In this document: positions 7,483 to 16,283 of the stretch, piece after piece
Position numbering within the stretch: the stretch's first letter is position 1
Layout of the letters: the number at the start of each line of letters is the position of its first letter
Assembly (NCBI RefSeq): GCF_016901855.1
Contig: NZ_JACJKY010000006.1
Coordinates: forward strand, 62,001-126,000
Reading direction: 5' to 3'
DNA length: 64,000 nt
Source of the DNA: Merdimmobilis hominis
GTDB taxonomy: Bacteria > Bacillota > Clostridia > Oscillospirales > Ruminococcaceae
The notes under the pieces: generated by a model
Database searches by the model: none
What the model was told of the DNA's origin: nothing
Seen by the model: only the letters and a program-made list of their open reading frames with translations
Position numbers and translations under genes: made by a program

Positions 7483-10400
7483 TCATCTCAAAACAATATT
7501 ATTGTCTCCAAACAGTTTTTTTAGTCGAATTAAGAGAGAATCCGACAGTAAAACCCCCGCATTTTTGATTGTCACACTCTTTTTTTGGTCGGCAAAATAA
7601 ATGCAGACAGGTGTCTGTCCCGGAAATTCATGAATGAGTTCTGTTATTTTTAAAATCGCAGGATCATTTCGCGAATCCGCCTTTATATATAGTTTACCAT
7701 TAAAAGAAGATTGCGTCAAACTGTTTTTATCATTTTTTTTGGAAACAGACAAATAATCGATCATCTTCTCGCAAATGAGTTTCGGCTTTTCATCTTCCTT
7801 TAATGATATTGTACCCTCGATCAGCACAATAGAATCAGGCGAAGAAATCATTTTATATCGTTCATATACATTCGGAAACAAAATTGCTTCCATCACACCG
7901 GTTTTATCTTCGATGTTCAAAAACGCCATGACCGCCTTTGCCTTGGTGCTCATCTGCTTTTTGCTTTGAATAATACACAGCACACAGACCCGCTGTCCGT
8001 CGCGGACAGATGCTTCTTCCGAAATAATTTCCCGAAGTGGCACCGCCCCTTCAAACGGCGCCACTTCGTCAAGCGGATGTCCCGACAAATACATACCTGT
8101 CGATTCAAGCTCCATCGCGAGTTTTTCTTTAACCGAATAATCCTGCAACCGCCGTGCCGGCACTGCTTGTTCCGGTTCTTCCGCTGAACCAAACAGCATC
8201 AGTTGTCCCTCCAGGTTTTTGCGCGCATCCTCCTGCACCTGATCCATCATTTCCTCATAGGAAGCCATCATCTCTTTTCGGTTCTGCGAAAAGCCGTCGA
8301 ACGCACCGCACTTGATAAGTCCCTCGACTGCGCGCTTGTTCACGTCTTTTCCCTGCATCCGTTTTAAAAAATCATACAGCGAAGAAAACGCACCGCCGCG
8401 GTTTCTCTCGGCAACGATCTGTTCAATGGCGCCGCGTCCGAGATTCTTAACGGCAAGCAACCCAAAATTGAGCGCATCACCGTTTACAGTAAACGCTACC
8501 TCACTGCTGTTGATAGACGGCGGCAGCACGCGAATGCCCTGTTCACTGCACGCTTCGATATACTGAATCACTTTGTCGGTATTGCTTAACACACTCGTCA
8601 GCAATGACGCCATATACGCATGCTTATAATGACATTTTAAATATGCCGTCTGATATGCGACATAGGCATACGCCGCCGCATGGGATTTATTGAACGCATA
8701 CGCCGCAAACGATGACATCTCATCGAAAATCTCATTTGCAACCTGTTCGCTCACCCCGTTTGCAACCGCGCCCGGACAAGCGGCGGTTCCGTCGCTGTCA
8801 TCCTTGCCGTAGAGAAAATACTGCCGCTCTTTCGCCATGACATCTGCTTTCTTTTTCGCCATCGCACGGCGTACCAAATCGGCTCGGCCATAGGAATACC
8901 CCGCCAAACTGCGGCAGATCTGCATGACCTGCTCCTGATAGACAATACAGCCGTATGTCACGTCAAGAATCGGCTTTAACAGCGGATGCTTATACGTCAC
9001 GCGATCCGGATGATGACGGTTTTCAATATACCGCGGGATCGACTCCATCGGACCCGGACGATACAGGGAAATGACTGCGATGATATCCTCGATCGACTCA
9101 GGACGAAGTTCCCGCAGGACGCGTTTCATGCCAGCCGATTCAAACTGGAACACACCCTCCGTATCCGCCTGCGAAAACATCGCAAACACCTTTTTGTCGT
9201 CGATCGGAATATTTGCCACGCGGAAATCGGGTTCAGTTTTCCGAATTTCCTTTTCGCAGTGGTCGATGACGGTGAGGTTGCGAAGTCCCAAAAAGTCCAT
9301 TTTCAAAAGCCCGAGTTCTTCGAGCGTTGTCATCGTAAACTGCGTGACAATCGATTCCTCGTTTTTTTGCAGCGGGACATAGTCGCTCGCCTCATCACGG
9401 GTGATGACAACGCCTGCCGCATGCGTGGACGCATGACGCGGCATTCCCTCAAGCTTTTTGGCCAGCGTGACAAGCTCGGTATTCTGCGCATTCTCGCCGC
9501 AGATCTCCCGAAATTCCTTTGACTCCTCGAGCGCACGCGAAAGCGTCATATTGAGCCCGCCCGGCACCGCCTTTGCAATCCGGTCGACCGCCTGATACGG
9601 CATGCCGAGCGCACGCCCGACATCGCGGATTGCACCCTTTGCCGCCATCGTACCAAACGTGATGATCTGCGCAACATGATCGCTTCCGTACCGGCGCACG
9701 ACATAGTCAATGACCTGCTGACGTTTTTCGACGCAGAAGTCAATATCGAAATCCGGCATACTGACGCGTTCCGGATTCAAAAACCGTTCAAACAGCAGCC
9801 CGTACCTCATCGGGTCGATGCCTGTGATACCGATGGCATATGCCGCAAGGCTTCCTGCACCCGAACCACGTCCAGGCCCGACGGGGATGTCGTGCTCCTT
9901 TGCATAGCGGATAAAGTCCCACACAATCAAGAAGTAATCGACATAGCCCATGCGCGTGATGACCGAAAGCTCATACTCAAGCCGGTCGGTGAGTGTTTTC
10001 GTCACATTACCGCCATACCGTTTACGCAGACCGCGGTAGCAGAGGTTTTTGAAATACTCTGTATTATCCGAAACGCCCTCAATCGTAAAGCGCGGCAGTT
10101 TCGTCTGACCGAACACGATCTCTACGTTGCATTGCTCGGCGATGCGAACCGTGTTGTCGATCGCCTCGGGCACATCGGCAAATAAGGACGCCATCTCGTC
10201 GCCTGTTTTCACATAGAATTCCTCTGTCGGAAATTCTATGGCATTTCCCTCGCCCAGCACAGTATTTGTTTGAATGCACATGAGCACTGCCTGCGTTTTG
10301 GCATCCTCTTTATCAAGATAATGACAGTCATTCGTTGCTGCCATCGGAATCGAAAGCTCCCGCGCAAGCTTTTTGAGCAAAGGCAGAATCCGACGCTGTT

Positions 10401-10941
10401 CCTCGATGCCGTGATCCTGAAGTTCAATGTAATAATCATCACCGAACAGCCCTTTATAAAACAGTGCCGCTTCTTTTGCACGATCATAGTCGTTTGCGGA
10501 AAGCGCACGCGGAATCTCACCTGCCAGACACGCCGACAGGCAGATGAGTCCCTCATGATACTGGGAAAGAAGCGTACGATCGACACGCGGGCGGTTATAA
10601 AAGCCGTCGATATAGCCATACGATACAAGCTTCATCAAATTGTGATAGCCCACTTCGTTTTTGCACAGCAGCAGCAAATGATACGGACTGCTGTCCACTT
10701 TATGCACCTTGTCAAACCGTGTGCGCGGTGCGACATAGACTTCACAGCCTAAAATCGGCTTGATGCCTGCTTTTTTGCAGGCTTTGTAAAACGCAATCAC
10801 GCCGTACATATTGCCGTGGTCAGTGATCGCCGCCGCTTTTTGTCCGATAGACGAAAGCCTGTCGACCAGCCGGTCAATCACGCATGCGCCATCGAGCAGG
10901 CTGTATTCCGTATGCAGATGCAAATGAACAAAATCGCGCAT
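7483..10941 (-). CDS. dnaE: DNA polymerase III subunit alpha (DnaE type)
   Basis: Catalytic subunit of a C-family replicative polymerase, 1152 aa. It starts with a PHP domain (HLHTEYSLLDG from residue 6; further metal-binding His/Asp such as DHGNMYG). The polymerase core follows with GPGRGSGAGS (355-364) and the catalytic PDFDIDFC (396-403). Helix-hairpin-helix and OB-fold regions come later (VCVLCIIQSKKQM and onward). No proofreading exonuclease domain is inserted, which separates it from PolC. A start at 10971 is possible but would overlap whiA. The ATG at 10941 is preferred because AGGAGGG precedes it by five bases. It is last in murB-rapZ-whiA-dnaE. Confidence 0.97.
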   Translation of the reverse strand: MRDFVHLHLHTEYSLLDGACVIDRLVDRLSSIGQKAAAITDHGNMYGVIAFYKACKKAGIKPILGCEVYVAPRTRFDKVHKVDSSPYHLLLLCKNEVGYHNLMKLVSYGYIDGFYNRPRVDRTLLSQYHEGLICLSACLAGEIPRALSANDYDRAKEAALFYKGLFGDDYYIELQDHGIEEQRRILPLLKKLARELSIPMAATNDCHYLDKEDAKTQAVLMCIQTNTVLGEGNAIEFPTEEFYVKTGDEMASLFADVPEAIDNTVRIAEQCNVEIVFGQTKLPRFTIEGVSDNTEYFKNLCYRGLRKRYGGNVTKTLTDRLEYELSVITRMGYVDYFLIVWDFIRYAKEHDIPVGPGRGSGAGSLAAYAIGITGIDPMRYGLLFERFLNPERVSMPDFDIDFCVEKRQQVIDYVVRRYGSDHVAQIITFGTMAAKGAIRDVGRALGMPYQAVDRIAKAVPGGLNMTLSRALEESKEFREICGENAQNTELVTLAKKLEGMPRHASTHAAGVVITRDEASDYVPLQKNEESIVTQFTMTTLEELGLLKMDFLGLRNLTVIDHCEKEIRKTEPDFRVANIPIDDKKVFAMFSQADTEGVFQFESAGMKRVLRELRPESIEDIIAVISLYRPGPMESIPRYIENRHHPDRVTYKHPLLKPILDVTYGCIVYQEQVMQICRSLAGYSYGRADLVRRAMAKKKADVMAKERQYFLYGKDDSDGTAACPGAVANGVSEQVANEIFDEMSSFAAYAFNKSHAAAYAYVAYQTAYLKCHYKHAYMASLLTSVLSNTDKVIQYIEACSEQGIRVLPPSINSSEVAFTVNGDALNFGLLAVKNLGRGAIEQIVAERNRGGAFSSLYDFLKRMQGKDVNKRAVEGLIKCGAFDGFSQNRKEMMASYEEMMDQVQEDARKNLEGQLMLFGSAEEPEQAVPARRLQDYSVKEKLAMELESTGMYLSGHPLDEVAPFEGAVPLREIISEEASVRDGQRVCVLCIIQSKKQMSTKAKAVMAFLNIEDKTGVMEAILFPNVYERYKMISSPDSIVLIEGTISLKEDEKPKLICEKMIDYLSVSKKNDKNSLTQSSFNGKLYIKADSRNDPAILKITELIHEFPGQTPVCIYFADQKKSVTIKNAGVLLSDSLLIRLKKLFGDNNIVLR

Positions 10942-10960
10942 CTCATCCCTCCTTTGTGTG

Positions 10961-11875
10961 TTATTCCGCAAACGATTCTTTCAGCTCGTCCGCAATTTTT
11001 GAAAGCCGCGAAAGACGGTGGTTCATGCCGCTGCGGCTGACTGCTCCGCCCGAAAGCCGGCACAATTCCGAAAGCGTTGCGTTCGGATTGGCAAGCCGCA
11101 GAAGCGCCGCTTCCTGAAGCGGAATCGGCAGGCTGTCAAACCCGACGGTGTCTTTGATATATTTGATTTTCTGAACCTGCGCAAACGCGGCATTGACCGT
11201 TTTTTCGATATTTGCGGTCTCGCAGTTTGTCACGCGGTTTACCTGATTGCGCATTTCTTTTTCAATTTTTAAATTCATGAGCGTCATCGCGCTGTGCACC
11301 GCACCAAGGCGTGTGAGTGTGTCCTCGATCTGTTCGCTGTCCTTTGCATACACGACAAACTGCCCGGCACGTGATGTCACTTTAAAATGAAGTCCATTCT
11401 CCGAAAGAAGCGACAGCAATACTTGTGCGAATGTTTCGTTCGGTGCGCGGAATTCAAGATGGTACTCCTTCTGTGGGTCGCTCATCGAACCGCATGCAAG
11501 ATAAACCCCGCGCAGAAACGATTCCATACAGCACGGATTCGGCAAAAAACGGCGATTTACCGGCTCTTTTTCGGATACCGGCCATTCAAACTGATCAAGC
11601 AGCCGGCGTACACTGCGCACATTCTCCACTGTAACCATAAAAAACGGACGCTTACCGGAGTCCGGCTCATGAATGGTGAGAAGTGTTCCCGTCATGGCAA
11701 TCACCTGAGCTGCAAACAGTTCGGCGGCATCGTCGCTCTCAGTGGAAAACGAGATTTTATCCTCCTGCACACATCTGCCGTATAACAGCATCCCGTAAAG
11801 CGAGGCGCCCAAACAAAACGAACAGCCGTTTTTCGCGGCTGCCAGTTCTTTTTTCACATCTGCGGAAAACGACAT
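10961..11875 (-). CDS. whiA: DNA-binding protein WhiA
   Basis: WhiA combines an inactive LAGLIDADG homing-endonuclease fold with a C-terminal helix-turn-helix. It binds DNA and influences sporulation in actinomycetes and cell division or chromosome segregation in Bacillus. The 304-aa protein begins MSFSADVKKELA as in the family. The N-terminal half holds the FLRGVYLACGSMSDP segment, and the C-terminal NPNATLSELCRLSG with RLSKIADEL forms the helix-turn-helix. It follows rapZ by 16 bases with an AAAGGAGG site. The murB-rapZ-whiA order is conserved in many Clostridia. Confidence 0.95.
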   Translation of the reverse strand: MSFSADVKKELAAAKNGCSFCLGASLYGMLLYGRCVQEDKISFSTESDDAAELFAAQVIAMTGTLLTIHEPDSGKRPFFMVTVENVRSVRRLLDQFEWPVSEKEPVNRRFLPNPCCMESFLRGVYLACGSMSDPQKEYHLEFRAPNETFAQVLLSLLSENGLHFKVTSRAGQFVVYAKDSEQIEDTLTRLGAVHSAMTLMNLKIEKEMRNQVNRVTNCETANIEKTVNAAFAQVQKIKYIKDTVGFDSLPIPLQEAALLRLANPNATLSELCRLSGGAVSRSGMNHRLSRLSKIADELKESFAE

Positions 11876-11891
11876 TTCGTCTGTTCCTCCT

Positions 11892-12752
11892 TTATGTTTT
11901 GGAAATATCGCGGTGGTTGACTGAAACGCTCAAATTCTGCTCAGAAAAGTGCGCATACAGCTTTTCTGCAAACGTCACGGAACGGTGTTTTCCGCCGGTA
12001 CATCCAAACGCCACGGTAAGCTGGCTTTTTCCCTCTTTCATGTAAAGCGGGATTAAGTAGTCAAGCAGATCGACAAGCTTTTGCAACAGCAGGACCGACT
12101 GCGGCCATGCCATCACATATTCGTTTACATCGGCATCGAGTCCTGTTTTATATTTTAACGAATCAATGTAAAACGGGTTTGGCAGGCAGCGCACGTCAAA
12201 CATCAGATCCGCTTCCGCCGGTGCGCCGTATTTAAACCCGAACGACATGCAGTTGATTTGCATCGATGCGGACGGATTCTCCAAAAACAGCGTATTGATG
12301 CGTTCGCGGAACTGTGCGAGCGCCATATTGGACGTGTCGATAATGTAGTCTGCGCGTGCCCGGAACGGGACAAGCAGTGCGCGCTCTGCCTCGATTGCCC
12401 GTTCCAATGATGCGTCGCTCTGGTCAATCAGCGGATGACGGCGGCGCGTTTCTTTAAAGCGGCGCAGCAAAATCTCGTCGCTGCAATCGAGAAACAACAG
12501 CTTATAGTCGATTTTTAACTGCTGCATAAGATCAAGCTCCGACTGAAAATCGTTGAACAGCGTGCCGCCGCGTACATCCGACACCACGGCAACCTTTGTC
12601 ATTTTTCCGCCCGACTGCAATGCGATTTCGGCAAACCGCGAAATAAGCTTCGGCGGCATATTGTCCACACAGAAAAATCCGATGTCCTCAAGCGCATCGA
12701 CTGCGCGCGATTTTCCGGCGCCCGAAAGTCCCGTTACAATTAAAAAATCCAT
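11892..12752 (-). CDS. rapZ: RNase adapter RapZ / P-loop nucleotide-binding protein YvcJ
   Basis: A 286-aa P-loop protein with Walker A GLSGAGKS at residues 8-15 and the C-terminal family motif GCTGGKHRSV. In Escherichia coli RapZ guides RNase E to the glmZ small RNA and so controls GlmS. In Firmicutes (YvcJ) the RNA partner is less clear and a link to competence was reported. The upstream in-frame ATG at 12788 lies inside murB. The ATG at 12752 with AGGAGGAGCGACAG before it is the better start and begins directly with MDFLIVTG. Confidence 0.94.
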   Translation of the reverse strand: MDFLIVTGLSGAGKSRAVDALEDIGFFCVDNMPPKLISRFAEIALQSGGKMTKVAVVSDVRGGTLFNDFQSELDLMQQLKIDYKLLFLDCSDEILLRRFKETRRRHPLIDQSDASLERAIEAERALLVPFRARADYIIDTSNMALAQFRERINTLFLENPSASMQINCMSFGFKYGAPAEADLMFDVRCLPNPFYIDSLKYKTGLDADVNEYVMAWPQSVLLLQKLVDLLDYLIPLYMKEGKSQLTVAFGCTGGKHRSVTFAEKLYAHFSEQNLSVSVNHRDISKT

Positions 12753-12777
12753 CTGTCGCTCCTCCTGTTGTTCCCTA

Positions 12778-13677
12778 TTAAAATCCAAGATGAATCACTT
12801 CGCATTCCAGCGAAAAACCCGTCTGTTCTTTTACAACGCGCTGTACATGGTGAATGAGCGCTTCCATATCCGCAGCCGTTGCATCGCCGCAGTTGATCAA
12901 AAATCCGCTGTGCTTTTCGCTCACCTGTGCACCGCCGATCGTAAACCCTTTTAAGCCGCATTGCTCAATAAGTGCAGAGGCATAGCCGCCCTTTGGCCGT
13001 TTAAACGTACTGCCGGCACTCGGCTTGTCGAGCGGCTGTTTTGACGTTCTGCGCCCGATGTAATCGTCCATACGTGCGCTTATCGCTTCCTTTTCATCGG
13101 GGTGAAGCGAAAATTCCGCCTCTAAAATGATGCGTTTTGTTCCTGTAAAACAGCTGTGACGGTAAGTGAGGTCAAGTTCCTCCGCCGGCAGTGTGCGGAT
13201 TGTGCCGTCCTCTTCCAAAAACGTAGCACTTTTGATCACATCGACGATTTCGCCGCCGTATGCACCCGCATTCATATACACAGCACCGCCCACAGAGCCC
13301 GGAATGCCCCATGCAAACTCAAGTCCAGAAAGCGCATGAGATGCCGCAAATGCACAAAGCTTTGAAAGCGAAACGCCTGCACCGCACCGCACCGTATTCT
13401 CATTTTTTTCGATTGTGCGAAGCGACTGCGTCAGAATCAGAACGCCGTCATAGCCGTTGTCGCTCGCCAGGATATTTGAGCCTTTTCCCAGCACAAAATA
13501 TGGACAGTCATTTTCCAAAAGCCATGTGGTTACCGTCTGCATCTGTGCCGCGGTTTCGGGCGAAACCGCAAGCGGACAGTTGCCGCCGATCTGAAATGTG
13601 GTATAGTCACGCAGGCGGATATTTTCTTTATATGGAATGGATTCGTTCTTTAATCGTTCGATCAATTTATCAAACAT
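12778..13677 (-). CDS. murB: UDP-N-acetylenolpyruvoylglucosamine reductase
   Basis: MurB is the cytoplasmic FAD enzyme that reduces UDP-GlcNAc-enolpyruvate to UDP-MurNAc with NADPH for peptidoglycan synthesis. The 299-aa protein has the FAD-binding GKGSNILASDNGYDG region, GLEFAWGIPGSVGGAVYMNAGAYG (cited here as GIPGSVGGA...MNAGAYGGE) and the catalytic PSAGSTFKRP serine segment. The form without the type I insertion is type IIa, usual in Firmicutes. ATG at 13677 follows AAGGAGTATACC. First gene of murB-rapZ-whiA-dnaE. Confidence 0.97.
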   Translation of the reverse strand: MFDKLIERLKNESIPYKENIRLRDYTTFQIGGNCPLAVSPETAAQMQTVTTWLLENDCPYFVLGKGSNILASDNGYDGVLILTQSLRTIEKNENTVRCGAGVSLSKLCAFAASHALSGLEFAWGIPGSVGGAVYMNAGAYGGEIVDVIKSATFLEEDGTIRTLPAEELDLTYRHSCFTGTKRIILEAEFSLHPDEKEAISARMDDYIGRRTSKQPLDKPSAGSTFKRPKGGYASALIEQCGLKGFTIGGAQVSEKHSGFLINCGDATAADMEALIHHVQRVVKEQTGFSLECEVIHLGF

Positions 13678-13716
13678 GGTATACTCCTTGTTTTCATCAC
13701 AAAATACGTTTCTTTT

Positions 13717-13745
13717 ATTATACTTTATGCACGCAAAAAGCGCAA
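13717..13745 (-). promoter_or_regulatory. Sigma-A type promoter for murB operon
   Basis: Minus strand TTGCGC (13740-13745), 17-base spacer, TATAAT (13717-13722). Confidence 0.7.
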
Positions 13746-13783
13746 ATACAATCGGTGAAAAAGATTTTAAAATTGTTTCCTTT

Positions 13784-13793
13784 CTGTTATACT
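13784..13793 (+). promoter_or_regulatory. Extended -10 promoter for the radical SAM gene
   Basis: CTGTTATACT provides a TGn extension and TATACT at 13788-13793. No clear -35 is seen at 17 bases upstream. Divergent from the murB promoter. Confidence 0.5.
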
Positions 13794-13826
13794 AAAAAAC
13801 GAACCAATCCGCCGGAGGAATCGTTT

Positions 13827-14759
13827 ATGCGCACACAATACCCAAACAACAAGCACTATCTGACCTTTGACACCGCAATGAAACAGCGGTTTGGTCACAA
13901 GATGATTAAACTCTGCTTAAACGCCGGATTCACCTGTCCAAACCGCGACGGCACCGCGGGAACCGGCGGCTGTATTTACTGTACTGCATCGGGAAGCGGT
14001 GATTTTGCTGGAAACCCAAGTACGTCTATTACCGAACAGCTCACCGCTGAATCGATGCGCATGAAAAACAAGTGGCCGGACAAACACTATATCGCCTATT
14101 TTCAGGCAAACACCAACACCTATACAACGCCTGAGCGGCTGTATGCATTGTGCCGGGAAGCGATGTCTTTTCCCGGCGTAGAGGCAATCGCGATTGCCAC
14201 ACGTCCCGACTGCCTGCCGCGAGAAATCATTGACTGTTTAATAAAAATCGCCGAAGAAATTCCGCTGTTTGTGGAGCTCGGCCTGCAAACCGTTTTTGAC
14301 GAAACCGCAAGCCGGATTCACAGAGGATATCCGTTTTCTGTGTTTCTCTCCGGATACGAAGCACTCAAAGCGGCAGGCATTCCGGTCACGGTTCATCTGA
14401 TCAACGGGTTTCCGTGGGAATCGGAAGAACGGATGCTTGCTTCAGCAAAAACGGTTGCCGCACTTTTGCCGTTTGGCGTAAAGCTTCACATGCTTCATGT
14501 AATGGAACAGACGCCGCTTGCCGCTTTATATCAAAAGAAGCCGTTTCCGCTTTTGTCAAAAGAGGACTATGTATCGCTTGTATGCCGGCAGATTGCGCTG
14601 TTTTCTCCGGATACTGTCATCGAACGGCTGACCGGCGACGGTGACCGAAACCATCTGATTGCACCGCGGTGGACAACCGACAAACGTGGTGTTCTCGCCG
14701 CCATCGACAACTATTTCCGCGATCACGATTTGTTCCAAGGCGACCATTTCTCCGTATAA
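13827..14759 (+). CDS. TIGR01212 family radical SAM protein (YhcC-like)
   Basis: A 310-aa radical SAM enzyme. The 4Fe-4S cluster cysteines lie in CPNRDGTAGTGGCIYC near residue 30, with the wide first spacing characteristic of the YhcC/TIGR01212 and Elp3-like group. Later regions include QANTNTY and ELGLQT, typical SAM-binding strands. The biochemical reaction of this family is not known. A longer in-frame reading from 13260 runs antisense through murB and is rejected. The ATG at 13827 has GGAGG at 13814-13818. It stands alone, divergent from murB. Confidence 0.9.
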   Translation: MRTQYPNNKHYLTFDTAMKQRFGHKMIKLCLNAGFTCPNRDGTAGTGGCIYCTASGSGDFAGNPSTSITEQLTAESMRMKNKWPDKHYIAYFQANTNTYTTPERLYALCREAMSFPGVEAIAIATRPDCLPREIIDCLIKIAEEIPLFVELGLQTVFDETASRIHRGYPFSVFLSGYEALKAAGIPVTVHLINGFPWESEERMLASAKTVAALLPFGVKLHMLHVMEQTPLAALYQKKPFPLLSKEDYVSLVCRQIALFSPDTVIERLTGDGDRNHLIAPRWTTDKRGVLAAIDNYFRDHDLFQGDHFSV

Positions 14760-14811
14760 ACATAAAAAAACCTCCCATACTATTTGCAGGAAAACAAAAG
14801 GTGGGAAGTTT

Positions 14812-14994
14812 ATGGAAAACAACATAAAACACACGACAGCGATCGAAGATCTGCTCCGATATGAGCAATTCATGGTAAAAATGTACCGACGGCATAGTGT
14901 AAACTGCCACGATCAGCAAACAAAGATTGCGCTTGAGCGTCTTTCTGCATCCCATCAAAATCAATATGACGCACTGTTAAAGCAATTAAACTGA
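14812..14994 (+). CDS. Small helical protein, possibly spore-coat (CotF-like)
   Basis: A 60-aa, fully helical, charged protein (AIEDLLRYEQFMVKMYRRHS, then a second helix ALERLSASHQNQYDALLKQ). I do not recognise it firmly. The two-helix pattern recalls half of a CotF-type four-helix bundle used in spore coats, and the next gene looks alike. The start is set by GGTGGGAAG. A near-complement of that site (AACCTCCCA at 14770-14778) lies 30 bases upstream and could mask it in a hairpin. It is followed 13 bases later by the companion gene. Confidence 0.6.
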   Translation: MENNIKHTTAIEDLLRYEQFMVKMYRRHSVNCHDQQTKIALERLSASHQNQYDALLKQLN

Positions 14995-15007
14995 TGAGGT
15001 GAATGCT

Positions 15008-15211
15008 GTGTCGTTTTCATATTCGCAAACCGAAGAATCGTTTCTGTTTGAAGAAATGCTCCGGCTTGAATCCGCGCTGATTGCCGCATATGCTGCGCGC
15101 TGTGACAGCATTCGTGATGCCGAGCTTTTAAAAAATGCAATCGACCAATCGATTTCCTCCTATTTTGAAGTCAAAAAAGAAATCGAAAACCGCAGTCCTG
15201 TTTCTCCGTAA
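15008..15211 (+). CDS. Small helical protein, companion of the preceding gene
   Basis: A 67-aa protein with two predicted amphipathic helices (FLFEEMLRLESALIAAYAA; LLKNAIDQSISSYFEVKKEI). A GTG at 15008 is preferred because GAGGTG (14996-15001) precedes it; GTG at 14999 is possible. Like its neighbour it resembles half of a CotF-like bundle, so the pair might form one heterodimeric coat or ferritin-like unit. This is inference. A strong bidirectional terminator follows. Confidence 0.55.
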   Translation: MSFSYSQTEESFLFEEMLRLESALIAAYAARCDSIRDAELLKNAIDQSISSYFEVKKEIENRSPVSP

Positions 15212-15233
15212 AACAGTGCACCGTTCGCCGAAT

Positions 15234-15275
15234 AAAAGAGCCACACCTGTATATTAGGTGTGGCTCTTTTATTTT
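15234..15275. terminator. Bidirectional terminator
   Basis: AAAAGAGCCACACCT (15234-15248) and AGGTGTGGCTCTTTT (15256-15270) form a perfect 15-bp stem around a 7-base loop. It serves the small helical genes and the converging hydrolase operon. Confidence 0.93.
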
Positions 15276-15276
15276 A

Positions 15277-16248
15277 TTACATATTCTCTTTGAAGAATGT
15301 TTCAATCCGATCAAAAGGAATGATGTCTGTTCGGTCATACAAGTCGGTGTGAACCGCATTCGGAATCAGCATCAGTTCTTTATTGCTGCCCGTGAGCTTT
15401 TGAAATGCATCCTTGCTGAAATAACAGGAATGCGCCTTTTCACCGTGAATCATCAGTACAGCACTGCGAATCTCGCTGCTGTACTGCAAAATCGGCATAT
15501 TGAGAAATGACAGCGAAGACGTTACATTCCAACCGTCATTTGAATTTAAAGATCTTTCATGATATCCACGGGCTGTTTTATAATAATCATAATAATCTTT
15601 TACGAAAAAAGGCGCGTCATCTGGAAGCGGATCGACCACGCCGCCTGCTCGTTTATATGTTCCGTTTTTATAATCCGCGATTCTCTGCGCATTTAAAGCT
15701 TTGCGCTTTTCATATCGCGCCTCTTCGCTGTCCTCTTCATCAAAATAACCGTTTGCATTGACACGCGTCATATCATACATTGTCGATGTGACGGTCGCTT
15801 TGATTCTGGTGTCAACAGCGGCGGCATTCAGTGCCATTCCGCCCCAGCCGCAGATTCCGATGATTCCGATTCTGTCTGGATCGACATTGTCCTGAACAGA
15901 CAAAAAATCAACAGCTGCCTGAAAATCCTCTGTATTGATATCAGGAGATGCAACATATCTCGGTGTTCCGCCGCTTTCACCTGTAAAAGACGGATCAAAA
16001 GCGATTGTCAAAAATCCTCTTTCTGCCATTGTCTGCGCATACAAGCCTGCGCTTTGCTCTTTTACTGCGCCGAAAGGACCGCTTACTGCAATCGCCGGAA
16101 GCGGCCCTGCAATATGTTTCGGCTCATATAAATCCGCCGCTAACGTGATGCCGTAACGGTTATGAAATGTAATTTTGCGATGATTGACTTTATCACTTTT
16201 TTGGAATGTTTTATCCCACTCCTGTGTTAATTCAAGCTGTTCTTTCAT
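15277..16248 (-). CDS. Alpha/beta hydrolase, dienelactone-hydrolase-like with Cys nucleophile
   Basis: A 323-aa alpha/beta hydrolase. The nucleophile elbow reads GICGWGG, with Cys in place of the usual Ser. This is the arrangement of dienelactone hydrolases and of YcjY-type proteins. The acid region VLMIHGEKAHS and a C-terminal His (NAVHTDLYDR) complete the triad. A cap segment around residues 170-230 is rich in charged and aromatic residues. The natural substrate cannot be told. It is the last gene of a three-gene operon (flavodoxin, cyclophilin-fold lipoprotein, hydrolase) that faces a MerR regulator, which suggests a stress or detoxification response. Confidence 0.85.
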   Translation of the reverse strand: MKEQLELTQEWDKTFQKSDKVNHRKITFHNRYGITLAADLYEPKHIAGPLPAIAVSGPFGAVKEQSAGLYAQTMAERGFLTIAFDPSFTGESGGTPRYVASPDINTEDFQAAVDFLSVQDNVDPDRIGIIGICGWGGMALNAAAVDTRIKATVTSTMYDMTRVNANGYFDEEDSEEARYEKRKALNAQRIADYKNGTYKRAGGVVDPLPDDAPFFVKDYYDYYKTARGYHERSLNSNDGWNVTSSLSFLNMPILQYSSEIRSAVLMIHGEKAHSCYFSKDAFQKLTGSNKELMLIPNAVHTDLYDRTDIIPFDRIETFFKENM

Positions 16249-16283
16249 TTTTAAAAATCTCCTTTCTTATAAATAAAACCATA

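Noticed and set aside
13260-13826. N-terminal extension of the TIGR01212 radical SAM gene
   Set aside because: The extension runs antisense through murB and the shared promoter region; the conserved family start and GGAGG point to ATG 13827.
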